A stretch of DNA of 56,822 nucleotides from Synergistes sp. (GTDB lineage Bacteria > Synergistota > Synergistia > Synergistales > Synergistaceae): NCBI GenBank assembly GCA_017537925.1, contig JAFYJW010000032.1, positions 1 through 56,822 of the forward strand, given 5' to 3'. A program made the position numbers and the translations under genes. The notes beneath the pieces are model-generated. The model saw only the letters and a list, made by a program, of their open reading frames with translations, had not been told where the DNA came from and ran no database searches. Positions 17,688 to 25,068 of this stretch are shown one piece after another (within the stretch, counting starts at the first letter, position 1; each line of letters begins with the position of its first letter).

Positions 17688-17854
17688 GACGGGAAAAAGC
17701 GTGCTGCGGCAAAAATTTTCCAATTACCATCCGTCAGATGCTGGAGCACATGACCGCCGGGCTTTACGTAAAAACGGGCTTCCGACACTTTCTGACATTC
17801 CTGTTTCGTAAAGCTCAGAAGCGAAAAACGGCAAATATTAAAAAGCATGCGGTG

Positions 17855-17863
17855 TGCTATAAT
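17855..17863 (+). promoter_or_regulatory. Extended -10 promoter for the small exported protein and ilvA
   Basis: TGC directly precedes a perfect TATAAT (17858-17863), an extended -10 form. The -35 region is weak. The next start codon is about 130 nt downstream. Confidence 0.5.
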
Positions 17864-17991
17864 TGGCAGCAGAAAGTGCGGCGGGCACAGGCTTTCGCGC
17901 AAAATGTGCCTGTTATGCGCGCTTTACAGTAAAAAAACAGCAAAAAGATTCAGAACTTAAACTCCAGAGAAAAGGGGTGTGCCGGAACGCA

Positions 17992-18441
17992 ATGAAAAAA
18001 TATCACGGCGGCATGAAGTGGGCGGCGCTGATATGCGCTGCCGCAATACTCTCGGCTTCGGCTGCGGGAGCCTCAAGCCTCGGCAGCATCCTTAAAAAGG
18101 GCGCGCTCGGCGCGGCGGGCGCATGGCTCGTTACCGCGATATCCCCCCAGATGAATGATTTTATCAACAAGCTGACTTTCAACAGAGGGGTAGGATACGA
18201 AGGCTATACAAAGGTCGTGCCGATAGTATCTATAGGAGACGGCACGAGGATAGGAGCGGCCCAGGTGGGAGCGGCTACGCAGAGCGCGATCGACAGCACT
18301 AAAGCCGTAGCTCAGCTCGAAGGAGAGTTCAGCAGTCTCCGCGCCACAGCGCTCATCCCGATCGATTCGACAAATCCGCTTCAGCGCTTCCGCCGCGTCA
18401 AGGGCGTAGGCGTAACGGCGATAATAAACGTAAAACTGTAG
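17992..18441 (+). CDS. Small exported protein of unknown function
   Basis: A 149-residue protein I do not recognise. The N-terminus is a signal peptide: basic residues, an AALICAAAILSASAAG core, and a likely cleavage after AGA near residue 29. The mature part is rich in Gly, Ala and Val and contains a KVVPIVSIGDGTRIGAAQVG stretch, which suggests beta-structure. The ending VGVTAIINVKL is also strand-like. The ATG at 17992 (MKK) gives a normal signal peptide; an in-frame ATG 7 codons later is also possible, since neither has a strong ribosome-binding site. The gene ends 13 nt before ilvA and may be co-transcribed with it, with no functional link evident. Confidence 0.65.
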   Translation: MKKYHGGMKWAALICAAAILSASAAGASSLGSILKKGALGAAGAWLVTAISPQMNDFINKLTFNRGVGYEGYTKVVPIVSIGDGTRIGAAQVGAATQSAIDSTKAVAQLEGEFSSLRATALIPIDSTNPLQRFRRVKGVGVTAIINVKL

Positions 18442-18454
18442 GTGATAATTTAAT

Positions 18455-19708
18455 ATGTCCGACTACCGTCCGCAACTTTCAGATATACAAAAGGCGAAGC
18501 AGCGCATAAGCAGCGTTGTGACAAACACGCCCCTTATGCTGAACATCCAGCTCTCCGAACGCTACGGAGCCAACGTCTGGCTCAAACGGGAAGATCTGCA
18601 GATAGTCCGCTCCTACAAGATTCGCGGCGCGTACAATAAGATTTCGAGCCTGGCACCGGAAGAGCTGGCGAAGGGAGTCGTCTGCGCCTCAGCCGGGAAT
18701 CACGCACAGGGCGTCGCCCTTACCTGCAACAAAATGGGAATCAAGGGCACAATATTCATGCCCAAGCCGACGCCGAAGCAAAAAATCAACCAGGTGAAGA
18801 TGTTCGGCAAAGACAACATCGAGATAGCGCTGTACGGCGACACCTACGACGACTGCTGCGCCGAGGCGCTTTCCTACTGCAAGAAGAGCGGAGGCGTCTT
18901 CATACATCCCTTCAACGACCCGCAGATAATCGAAGGGCAGGCGACGCTGGGACTCGACATATTGAACGAAGCTTTCGGGGACTTCCACTACATACTGCTG
19001 CCGATCGGCGGCGGCGGGCTAATGTCCGGCGTGGGGAGCGTATTTAAAAGCCTGAGCCCGGACACCTGCGTAGTGGGCGTCGAATCTTCGGGTGCTGCGT
19101 CGATGAAGGCGGCTTTCGACGCAGGGCATCCCGTCGATCTGGCTGAGATCGACACCTTTGCCGACGGCATCGCGGTGCGCCGCGCAGGCGACCTGACGTT
19201 CGACATCTGCCGCAATGTGGTGGACCGTCTCGTACAGGTTCCCGAGGGACAGATTTGCACCACGATACTAAGGCTCTACAACGAAAGCGCGATAGTCGTG
19301 GAGCCGGCAGGAGCCGTGTCGGTGGCGGCACTCGAACAGCTTAAGGACGATATACGCGGCAAAAACGTCGTCTGTGTGATAAGCGGAAGCAATAACGACA
19401 TCACGCGTATGGAGGAGATAAAAGAACGATCCCTGCTGCACGAGGGGCTGAAGCATTATTTCATACTGCGCTTCCCGCAGCGGGCCGGCGCGCTGCGCGA
19501 GTTCCTCGAAAAGGTGCTCGGCCCGAACGACGATATAACGCACTTCCAGTATTCGAAGAAAAATTCCCGCGAGCGCGGACCGGCGGTCGTCGGCATAGAA
19601 CTTCAACGCTCCGAGGATTTCGCGCCGCTCATCGAAAGGATGAAGGAACAGAATATAGTCTACGAATACCTGAACGACAAGCCGGATCTCTTCCAGTTTT
19701 TGATTTAG
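18455..19708 (+). CDS. ilvA: Threonine ammonia-lyase (threonine deaminase)
   Basis: A 417-residue fold-type II PLP enzyme deaminating threonine to 2-oxobutanoate, the entry to isoleucine synthesis or to propionate-yielding threonine catabolism. Lys55 in SYKIRGAYNK binds PLP. SAGNHAQGVA follows the family pattern, and GGGGLMSG is the phosphate-binding glycine loop (about 186-193). The C-terminal 80 residues (HYFILRFPQRAGALREFL onward) form one ACT-like regulatory domain, the short IlvA form, so feedback control may be weaker than in two-ACT enzymes. The operon of the other ilv genes lies 5.8 kb downstream under separate control. Confidence 0.94.
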   Translation: MSDYRPQLSDIQKAKQRISSVVTNTPLMLNIQLSERYGANVWLKREDLQIVRSYKIRGAYNKISSLAPEELAKGVVCASAGNHAQGVALTCNKMGIKGTIFMPKPTPKQKINQVKMFGKDNIEIALYGDTYDDCCAEALSYCKKSGGVFIHPFNDPQIIEGQATLGLDILNEAFGDFHYILLPIGGGGLMSGVGSVFKSLSPDTCVVGVESSGAASMKAAFDAGHPVDLAEIDTFADGIAVRRAGDLTFDICRNVVDRLVQVPEGQICTTILRLYNESAIVVEPAGAVSVAALEQLKDDIRGKNVVCVISGSNNDITRMEEIKERSLLHEGLKHYFILRFPQRAGALREFLEKVLGPNDDITHFQYSKKNSRERGPAVVGIELQRSEDFAPLIERMKEQNIVYEYLNDKPDLFQFLI

Positions 19709-19777
19709 TCCGGGAGATCCGATAGAACGCTCCAGCGCGCCGCACAGCGCGGCGGCAGCAGCCCGATACTGACAAAG

Positions 19778-19829
19778 ACAGCAAAAAACGGCGGTCATGT
19801 TTTTTCAAACAGCCGCCGTTTTTTGCTGT
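19778..19829 (+). terminator. Rho-independent terminator after ilvA
   Basis: A long inverted repeat (ACAGCAAAAAACGGCGG with CCGCCGTTTTTTGCTGT) has a T6 run inside its 3' arm. It is AT-symmetric and may work in both directions. Confidence 0.85.
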
Positions 19830-19868
19830 TATTCAGGCTTTTTGCTTTAAAATCAATTAAATATTATA

Positions 19869-19897
19869 TTTACAAAAAAATAACTCTGACATATAAT
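19869..19897 (+). promoter_or_regulatory. Promoter of the YedE-like gene
   Basis: TTTACA (19869-19874) and a perfect TATAAT (19892-19897) lie 17 nt apart. Transcription from about 19904 gives an unusually long leader of about 230 nt before the start codon at 20138. Confidence 0.72.
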
Positions 19898-19927
19898 GTA
19901 TGCCATCTTTTCAAATATTTCCTCAAC

Positions 19928-20049
19928 GGAGGGATGACGGCAGCCATGACGTGACGCATTGTTGTGACTCGTGTACCGAGTCCGTCGGTTTCTGTGATCC
20001 CTCCGCACACCCTCTCCTGACAGAGAATCAAGCTGTTCTGCGTTTTTTT
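19928..20049 (+). ncRNA. Structured leader RNA, possible riboswitch-like element before the selenium transporter gene
   Basis: An 8-bp perfect outer helix (GGAGGGAT 19928-19935 with ATCCCTCC 19997-20004) encloses GACG/CGTC (19936-19939, 19983-19986). It also encloses a 6-bp hairpin GACTCG-TGTAC-CGAGTC (19966-19982). About 20 nt later a weaker hairpin (20021-20040) is followed by T7 (20043-20049), the layout of an expression platform with terminator. The outer end resembles the acceptor end of tRNA-Sec, but no cloverleaf can be drawn. I cannot match it to a known class by eye. Confidence 0.45.
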
Positions 20050-20137
20050 GGGCGTGCCTGTGGGAACGCTGCACAGCAGCCGCATGCCTGCCGGGCGCAT
20101 TTTGGCTTTTCGCCTGAAAAAACAAGGAGGTAAGAAA

Positions 20138-21217
20138 ATGGATAAGATGTTTATGTCAAAGAACGGCCCAGCCATAGCCGGAGCCATCATCGGCGTCATC
20201 GGGGCGCTTCTGGTGAAATTCGGCAACCCCGGAAACATGGGCTTCTGCGTCGCGTGTTTTACGCGCGACATAGCCGGCGCTTTTGGGCTGCACAGGGCTG
20301 CCGTCGTTCAGTATCTGCGCCCTGAGATAGCGGGATTTATCATCGGAGCTTTCATCTCGGCGCTCGCTTTCTCGGAATTCCGTCCGCGCGGCGGATCCTC
20401 TCCGATGGTACGCTTCGCGCTCGGCTTTTTCGCAATGATAGGCGCGCTGGTTTTCCTCGGCTGCCCGTGGCGCGCATACCTGCGTCTCGCAGGCGGGGAC
20501 TTCAACGCCGTTGCCGGCATAGCCGGACTTGTCTGCGGCATCGGTGGGGTATGGTTCCTCTGCGGCGGCTTCAGCCTCGGAGCGGCCCGCCCGACGCCGA
20601 AAGCGGCCGGGTTCGTGATGCCGCTCTTTGCCGCGGCGATACTTGTTTTCCTTTTTGTCAAACCTCTTTTCGGCCCTGAGGGGACCGGTCCGATATTCTT
20701 CTCTGAAAAGGGTCCTGGCGCGGCGCACGCCCCGATACTCATCTCGCTTGCGGCAGGGCTTGCCGTCGGCTGGCTTGCGCAGCGCACCCGCTTCTGCACG
20801 ATCGGCGCCGTACGCGATCTTATGATCGTAAAGGACGCGCATCTCTTCAAAGGCATCCTTTCCTTTATAATAGCCGCACTTATCGTTAACGTGGCGCTCG
20901 GCCAGTTCAAGCCCGGCTTTGAGGGACAGCCCGTAGCCCACACGATGCATCTCTGGAACTTCCTCGGCATGCTTCTTTCGGGGCTTGCCTTTACGCTCGC
21001 CGGCGGCTGCCCCGGAAGGATGCTTATCATGTCCGGCGAAGGCGATTCCGACGCAGGAGTTTTTGTGCTCGGCATGCTGATTGGCGCGGCCTTCGCGCAC
21101 AACTTCACGGCCGCAAGTTCTGCGGCAGGCATCGGCCCGCACGGAGCTGCCGCGACGATTATCGGCCTCGTCTTCTGTCTGGCCGTCGGTTTTGCTTTTA
21201 AAAATAAAATGGCATAG
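20138..21217 (+). CDS. YeeE/YedE-family membrane transporter (YedE-like, selenium-associated)
   Basis: A 359-residue polytopic protein. It contains YeeE/YedE repeats of hydrophobic helices with the conserved Cys-bearing motifs MGFCVACFTRDIAGAFGLHR (about 31-50), LGCPWRAYLR, RTRFCTIGAVRDL (about 219-231) and GGCPGRM. AAGGAGG at 20124-20130 fixes the ATG. Family members carry sulfur- or selenium-containing anions through cysteine-lined pores. The YedE type paired with a TusA-like YedF protein is tied to selenium metabolism, and a TusA-like gene follows at once. Nearby XdhC-like and molybdopterin-binding genes support a link to selenium-dependent molybdenum hydroxylases. The exact substrate is inferred. 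Confidence 0.82.
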   Translation: MDKMFMSKNGPAIAGAIIGVIGALLVKFGNPGNMGFCVACFTRDIAGAFGLHRAAVVQYLRPEIAGFIIGAFISALAFSEFRPRGGSSPMVRFALGFFAMIGALVFLGCPWRAYLRLAGGDFNAVAGIAGLVCGIGGVWFLCGGFSLGAARPTPKAAGFVMPLFAAAILVFLFVKPLFGPEGTGPIFFSEKGPGAAHAPILISLAAGLAVGWLAQRTRFCTIGAVRDLMIVKDAHLFKGILSFIIAALIVNVALGQFKPGFEGQPVAHTMHLWNFLGMLLSGLAFTLAGGCPGRMLIMSGEGDSDAGVFVLGMLIGAAFAHNFTAASSAAGIGPHGAAATIIGLVFCLAVGFAFKNKMA

Positions 21218-21229
21218 GAGACTCAGACA

Positions 21230-21445
21230 ATGGAGAAGAATACTATAGACGCAAGAGGGCTCTCATGCCCGCAGCCGGTGATAGTAACTAAAGCGGCGCT
21301 CGAAAAAATGAAGTCCGGGACAGCGGAGATTCTGGTAGACACAGTCACGTCGCGCGAAAACGTTATACGCTTCACGACCCGTGCCGGCTGGAAGACATCC
21401 TGGAAAGAAACAGAAACAGGTTTTGCCGTAACAGCCGAGAAATAA
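21230..21445 (+). CDS. TusA/SirA/YedF-like sulfur or selenium carrier protein
   Basis: A 71-residue TusA-fold protein with the hallmark DARGLSCPQPV (residues 6-16), whose Cys12 carries a persulfide or perselenide. It starts 12 nt after the YedE-like gene, so the two form an operon. It is short: it contains only the TusA domain, without the extra DsrE-like C-terminal domain of full-length YedF. It would accept sulfur or selenium delivered by the membrane partner and hand it to downstream enzymes in the cytoplasm. Confidence 0.85.
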   Translation: MEKNTIDARGLSCPQPVIVTKAALEKMKSGTAEILVDTVTSRENVIRFTTRAGWKTSWKETETGFAVTAEK

Positions 21446-21472
21446 ATAAGCCTTTCATTCATCCCTCGTATA

Positions 21473-21510
21473 AGAAGCGCCCCGCAATGCAGCAAAGGGG
21501 CGCTTCTTTT
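21473..21510 (+). terminator. Rho-independent terminator after the YedE/TusA pair
   Basis: An 11-bp stem AGAAGCGCCCC/GGGGCGCTTCT with a 13-nt loop, then TTTT. Confidence 0.88.
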
Positions 21511-21534
21511 ATGCCTGTAAAACGGGGGAAATTA

Positions 21535-22338
21535 TTATCTTGCCGCCGTTTCCCCGCGCAGCCTTTCCACATCGGCGCCGTATTTGACCGCGAGTATCTC
21601 TGAAATTATCGATACCGCGATCTCATTGGGAGTCTCCGCCTTCAGCGGCAGGCCTATAGGCTTGAATATCCTGTCGATATGCGCTGCGCTCACACCTTGT
21701 TCGATCAGCATCTTGCGCACGGTGGCGATCTTCGAGCGTGAGCCTATCATGCCGTAGTAGGCCCCTGGCTGTCCGTCTGTTACCGTGACGGCTTCCGCGT
21801 CGACAAGATGCCCGCGGGTCGCGATCACGATATAGCTGCGATCGTGTAAAGAGATGCCGTTTTCGTATATCTTTTCTATCGGGCAGGCAACACAGCGCGC
21901 CCACGGTATATTTTCTTCATTCGCGAACTCTTCGCGCTCATCCCACACCGTGACCTTAAAGCCGACGAAAGCTCCAAGCTGCGCCACAGCTTTTCCGACA
22001 TGCCCGGCGCCGAATATCACAAGCTCGTCGCAGCGGCCGACAGTCTCCATATATATATCCGACGCGCCGCCGCAGGCCATGCCGTCTTTTTCGCCGAGCT
22101 CCTTATGCCATACGCATGAACGGCCGCCGCATCTCATCATGCGAAGAGCTTCCTGTATAGCCCCGTATTCTATCAGGCCGCCGCCGACGGTACCCGCTAT
22201 GCTGCCGTCGGGACGCACCCACATAGAGGAACCGAGCGCACCCGGCGTCGACCCGCTTTCGTTTATCACTGTGCAGAGGACGCCGTAGCCCCCGTCCTGC
22301 ACTTCGTCGTTTACAAGGCTCAAAAGTTTACTGTCCAT
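21535..22338 (-). CDS. XdhC/CoxI-family molybdenum hydroxylase maturation protein
   Basis: A 267-residue two-domain protein. The N-terminal XdhC/CoxI domain has the GSTPGALGSSMWV...GTVGGGLIE block (about 29-60). The C-terminal Rossmann domain starts with VIFGAGHVGKAVAQ (about 112-125) and contains IATRGH and GMIGSRSK. XdhC binds molybdenum cofactor and protects or sulfurates it before insertion into xanthine dehydrogenase-type enzymes. No hydroxylase gene is in this window. Its position between selenium-transport genes and a molybdopterin-binding gene suggests service to a selenium-dependent hydroxylase. Confidence 0.88.
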   Translation of the reverse strand: MDSKLLSLVNDEVQDGGYGVLCTVINESGSTPGALGSSMWVRPDGSIAGTVGGGLIEYGAIQEALRMMRCGGRSCVWHKELGEKDGMACGGASDIYMETVGRCDELVIFGAGHVGKAVAQLGAFVGFKVTVWDEREEFANEENIPWARCVACPIEKIYENGISLHDRSYIVIATRGHLVDAEAVTVTDGQPGAYYGMIGSRSKIATVRKMLIEQGVSAAHIDRIFKPIGLPLKAETPNEIAVSIISEILAVKYGADVERLRGETAAR

Positions 22339-22414
22339 TTAAAATTACCTTTCATATAATTATTTAAAACGAATCGCCCGTTATCCTGTACAGCCTTACA
22401 CGCATCCCGGCGTA

Positions 22415-23461
22415 TTATGAGCCGGCCGCGAACGCGCACGCCGGGTAATGGCAGACGCTGCAGTGCTCGCAGAGGCCTCCTGTGCCCCAGCGGCGCACAA
22501 GATCGCCCGGTTCTATGCCGGCGAAGACAAAGGGCAGAAGCTTATCGAGCGCGGTCCTGTCGTCAAACGCGACGCAGGCGGGAGCTCCGATAACGGCTAC
22601 ATCGCGTCCGTCCTGCGGCGAGCTTGCCCAGCCCAGCATCAGCATAGCGCCCGGAAGAGCCGGAGTGCCCTGGAATGATATCCTGCGGCAGCGGCTGCGT
22701 ATCGCCCCGGGCGTCTTATCGTCAGCATCGACGCTCATGCCGCCTGTGCAAATAACGGCATCCGCTCCTTCTTCAAGAAATTTTCCTATGGCTTCGCTTA
22801 TATCTTTCAGAGAATCCGTGCAGAATCTCTGTCCCAGCAGAGAACCGCCGAGACGGTCAAGCTTTTCGAGCAGCTTCGGCCGGAATGCGTCTTCGACCTT
22901 GTTGTCAACTATCTCTTTGCCGGTAGTGACAAGCGCGACCTTGAGAGGCCTGAAAGGCAGTATCGTGAAAGGCTTGCTGCCGCGAACCGCGGCTACGGCG
23001 CGCTCGACACGGTAGTCCTCCATAACGAGCGGACGTATCCTGAAGCCCGCAACGACCTGCCCCGCAAGAACGGGCCTGTGCGGCGCAAGCGCCGCAAGCA
23101 CCCAGTCTGGATCCTGATTCACACGGTTGACCGTTTCGGCCAGATACCACAGCATGCCGCTTTTTTCAGCCACCAGATTGCAGCGTCCCTCTGAAGGCTC
23201 CGTCATCCGGAGGTTCTCTCCGCATAAAACCTCGCCTAAAGCGCGGGCGGCGTCATCTTCGTGGACGTCCCCCGGAGACATCTCCATGATTGAGAGATTC
23301 TCACGTCCCATGCTGCGCAGAGTATCAAGATCCGCCTCTGTTATTATCTGTCCTTTTTTAAAGCGGGCGGATTTTTTGTGATTTTTCGCGTCTATCTGCG
23401 TCAGGTCATGCGCAAGGGGCAGGCCTACCGCTTCTTCAAGCGGAATCGTCGTTATCTTCAA
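22415..23461 (-). CDS. Molybdopterin-binding (MoCF-domain) protein with a Cys-rich tail
   Basis: A 348-residue protein resembling the MoeA-like molybdopterin-binding proteins of anaerobes. An N-terminal 160-residue segment (EEAVGLPLAHDLTQID...) precedes a MoCF_biosynth domain with LVTTGKEIVDNKVED (about 177-191), AVICTGGMSVDADDKTPGAIR (about 236-256) and a GAPACVAF segment. The C-terminus ends in a cysteine cluster, GLCEHCSVCHYPACAF, that could bind a metal or Fe-S cluster. The start overlaps the stop of the Fur-family gene by 4 nt (ATGA), indicating coupled translation. The role is probably in molybdenum cofactor modification or delivery, with the substrate enzyme unknown. Confidence 0.82.
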   Translation of the reverse strand: MKITTIPLEEAVGLPLAHDLTQIDAKNHKKSARFKKGQIITEADLDTLRSMGRENLSIMEMSPGDVHEDDAARALGEVLCGENLRMTEPSEGRCNLVAEKSGMLWYLAETVNRVNQDPDWVLAALAPHRPVLAGQVVAGFRIRPLVMEDYRVERAVAAVRGSKPFTILPFRPLKVALVTTGKEIVDNKVEDAFRPKLLEKLDRLGGSLLGQRFCTDSLKDISEAIGKFLEEGADAVICTGGMSVDADDKTPGAIRSRCRRISFQGTPALPGAMLMLGWASSPQDGRDVAVIGAPACVAFDDRTALDKLLPFVFAGIEPGDLVRRWGTGGLCEHCSVCHYPACAFAAGS

Positions 23462-23910
23462 TTGGCTTCCTCACTTTCATCCTTCGAATCGCCGCTGTTC
23501 TTCGCGGCGCATTCCGGACACGCTCCGTAAACTACGAACTGTTTGCCCTCGATCTTCATATTCTCGGGGACTTCCACGCGCTGCATCTTCTGCCCAAGCA
23601 GACAGTACATACGGCCGCAGTACAGGCACAAAAAGTGCGGGTGGTCGCCCGGGCAGCCTTCCGTATCCTGTTCATGGGCGCAGAAACGCCAGACGCCGTC
23701 AACTCCCTGGACCTGGTGGACTATATCACGCTTCTTCAATGTTTCAAGGGTACGGTACAGCGTCACACGGTCAAGATGATCCTCTATCATCGAAAGAATA
23801 TCGGCATGCGAGAGCGGCACTCCCTTTCTGAAGAGCAGTTCGAGTATCAGTTTTCTCTGACGGGTAGTGCGCAGCCCGGCATCGTTCAAGACCTTCTCAA
23901 CGTTATACAA
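23458..23910 (-). CDS. Fur-family metal-dependent regulator
   Basis: A Fur/Zur/PerR-type repressor of about 150 residues. A winged-helix DNA-binding half (TTRQRKLILELLF, with recognition helix DRVTLYRTLETLKKRDIV) is followed by a dimerisation half with HPHFLCLYC and a terminal CPEC, the two CxxC pairs of a structural zinc site. The start is taken at TTG (23910), 5 nt after GGGGGGAG. An in-frame ATG six codons upstream would place that ribosome-binding site inside the gene. The ligand metal is not evident. Coupling to a molybdopterin gene makes molybdenum/selenium enzyme supply a possible regulon. Confidence 0.85.
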   Translation of the reverse strand: MYNVEKVLNDAGLRTTRQRKLILELLFRKGVPLSHADILSMIEDHLDRVTLYRTLETLKKRDIVHQVQGVDGVWRFCAHEQDTEGCPGDHPHFLCLYCGRMYCLLGQKMQRVEVPENMKIEGKQFVVYGACPECAAKNSGDSKDESEEAN

Positions 23911-23928
23911 TACTCTCCCCCCAATCAT

Positions 23929-24230
23929 ACCTGTAATTATATTTTCTTACCGGCAATAGCGCAATTGTATTGCAAAGAGTATTTTGTTAAAGTACTCCGC
24001 GCTCATTTACGATTCATTTGCCCGAAATCATTATTTGAGGCCGCAGACCGTGCATTTTCATTATTTTTATAACAACCTGCGGCGTAAAAAAAGCAAAGTA
24101 ATAAAAATGTCTATCATGAAAAAGGCACTTTGCCGTTTTTCAGTTTACTGAGATCAAAAAAGCCGTCCGCCAAATCATATCTGCCCGGAAAGAAAAAACA
24201 ACACAGCAGCCGATCTTCAGGAAAAAACAG
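23929..24230. other. Gene-free, AT-rich divergent intergenic region with a candidate operator
   Basis: No coding frame is convincing here. A 5-3-5 inverted repeat GCAAT-TGT-ATTGC (23961-23973) lies about 50 nt before the Fur-family start and could be its own operator. A short hairpin with A/T flanks (AAAAAGGCACTTTGCCGTTTTT, around 24119-24140) could be a weak terminator. Confidence 0.4.
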
Positions 24231-24259
24231 TTGACATATTAAAAAGCAGACTTTATTAT
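24231..24259 (+). promoter_or_regulatory. Promoter of the ilv operon
   Basis: A perfect TTGACA (24231-24236) and TATTAT (24254-24259) lie 17 nt apart. The transcript should begin near 24266, 60 nt before the leader peptide. Confidence 0.85.
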
Positions 24260-24325
24260 TCTTCAATAGTATGCGAAGAAAGGAATCGTTATCCTTTCAG
24301 TCCGGCATCGGAGGGAAGTGCTGTA

Positions 24326-24418
24326 ATGCGAAGAAACGGTTACATATCGGATATCAGCGGAATAGTAGTCGTAGTACGCATTATTAGCAGCGGGCTCTCC
24401 GAGGTAGCCGGCGCCTGA
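24326..24418 (+). CDS. ilv leader peptide (attenuator peptide)
   Basis: A 30-codon ORF preceded by GGAGGGAAG, reading MRRNGYISDISGIVVVVRII then SSGLSEVAGA and a TGA stop. Eleven of the 30 codons are Ile, Val or Leu, including a Val-Val-Val-Val run and an Ile-Ile pair, the amino acids made by the operon. Ribosome stalling at these codons would occur when charged branched-chain tRNAs are scarce. The codon density, promoter and following terminator together identify it as a leader peptide of the classical attenuation kind. Confidence 0.88.
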   Translation: MRRNGYISDISGIVVVVRIISSGLSEVAGA

Positions 24419-24467
24419 TAGCCGCGTTACTTACGGACCGGAGCCCGAGGGCGTCCGGTCTTTTTTT
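24391..24467 (+). terminator. Attenuator: mutually exclusive antiterminator and terminator of the ilv operon
   Basis: The terminator is GACCGGA (24436-24442) with TCCGGTC (24454-24460), an inner GCC/GGC, and T7 (24461-24467). The competing antiterminator pairs CGGGCTC (24391-24397) plus CCG with CGG plus GAGCCCG (24438-24447), which takes away the terminator 5' arm. CGGGCTC lies in the last codons of the leader peptide, so a ribosome reaching the end masks it and termination follows. A ribosome stalled at the Val/Ile codons leaves it free and transcription continues. Confidence 0.85.
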
Positions 24468-24493
24468 ATGCAGAAGATCTTCGGAAAGGGCGA

Positions 24494-24988
24494 TTGGAAT
24501 TGAAAAGTACATTCAGCATAGTTTCAGAAGACAACCCGGGCGTGCTGATGCGAATAGCAAGCCTCATCTACAGGCGCGGGTACAACATCGAAAGCCTGAG
24601 CGTCGACCGCACCGAGGTGCCCGGTCTGTCACGCTTCACTATAATCATCGAAGGCGAAGAGGGCGTTTACGAACAGATACGCAAGCAGCTCTCAAAGCTG
24701 ATAGAAGTGATCGAGGTGCGCAACCTCACCGCCGAAGGGCCGTTCGTTGAACGCTGGATGTCTCTCGTGAAGGTAATGGCGCCGGTAGAACGCAGGCCTC
24801 ATATCCTGCAGACAGCGGAAATATTCCGCTGCCGCGTCGTCGACCTGGGCTCGGATACCATTACACTCGAAGTCACGGGAGACCGCGGAAAGCTTGAAGC
24901 CTGCATGGCGGCCTTAAAACCTTACGGCATACTTGAGACCGCAGGTTCAGGACAGGTGGCGCTCTCGCGTACCGGCTTCGAGGCCTAA
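24494..24988 (+). CDS. ilvN: Acetolactate synthase small (regulatory) subunit
   Basis: A 164-residue regulatory subunit (IlvN/IlvH type). The N-terminal ACT domain begins [20 protein letters not shown] and continues [20 protein letters not shown]. The C-terminal half ([14 protein letters not shown]...) is the usual dimerisation domain. It binds valine and stimulates the catalytic subunit. It starts at TTG with GGAAAGG 4 nt upstream. It is the first structural gene after the attenuator. The small subunit precedes ilvC and is separated from ilvB, unlike the common ilvBN order. Confidence 0.94.
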   Translation: MELKSTFSIVSEDNPGVLMRIASLIYRRGYNIESLSVDRTEVPGLSRFTIIIEGEEGVYEQIRKQLSKLIEVIEVRNLTAEGPFVERWMSLVKVMAPVERRPHILQTAEIFRCRVVDLGSDTITLEVTGDRGKLEACMAALKPYGILETAGSGQVALSRTGFEA

Positions 24989-25068
24989 AAACAGAAACTA
25001 TCAGGCGCCCGTCGCTTGTAGCGAATCATAAAGAATCAATATTTATATCTAAAAGGAGTGTTTTGATT

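Noticed and set aside
17552-17932. Open frame spanning tRNA-Tyr and the following gap
   Set aside because: It overlaps a tRNA gene and its promoter and has no ribosome-binding site or recognisable domain.
19928-20007. tRNA-Sec gene upstream of the YedE-like gene
   Set aside because: The 8-bp acceptor-like helix fits, but the interval is too short for tRNA-Sec, no T-arm or anticodon UCA arm can be formed and CCA is not encoded.
20156-21142. Long minus-strand open frames opposite the YedE-like gene
   Set aside because: They are Arg/Glu/Ala-rich low-complexity translations without a start signal. The plus-strand transporter is unambiguous.
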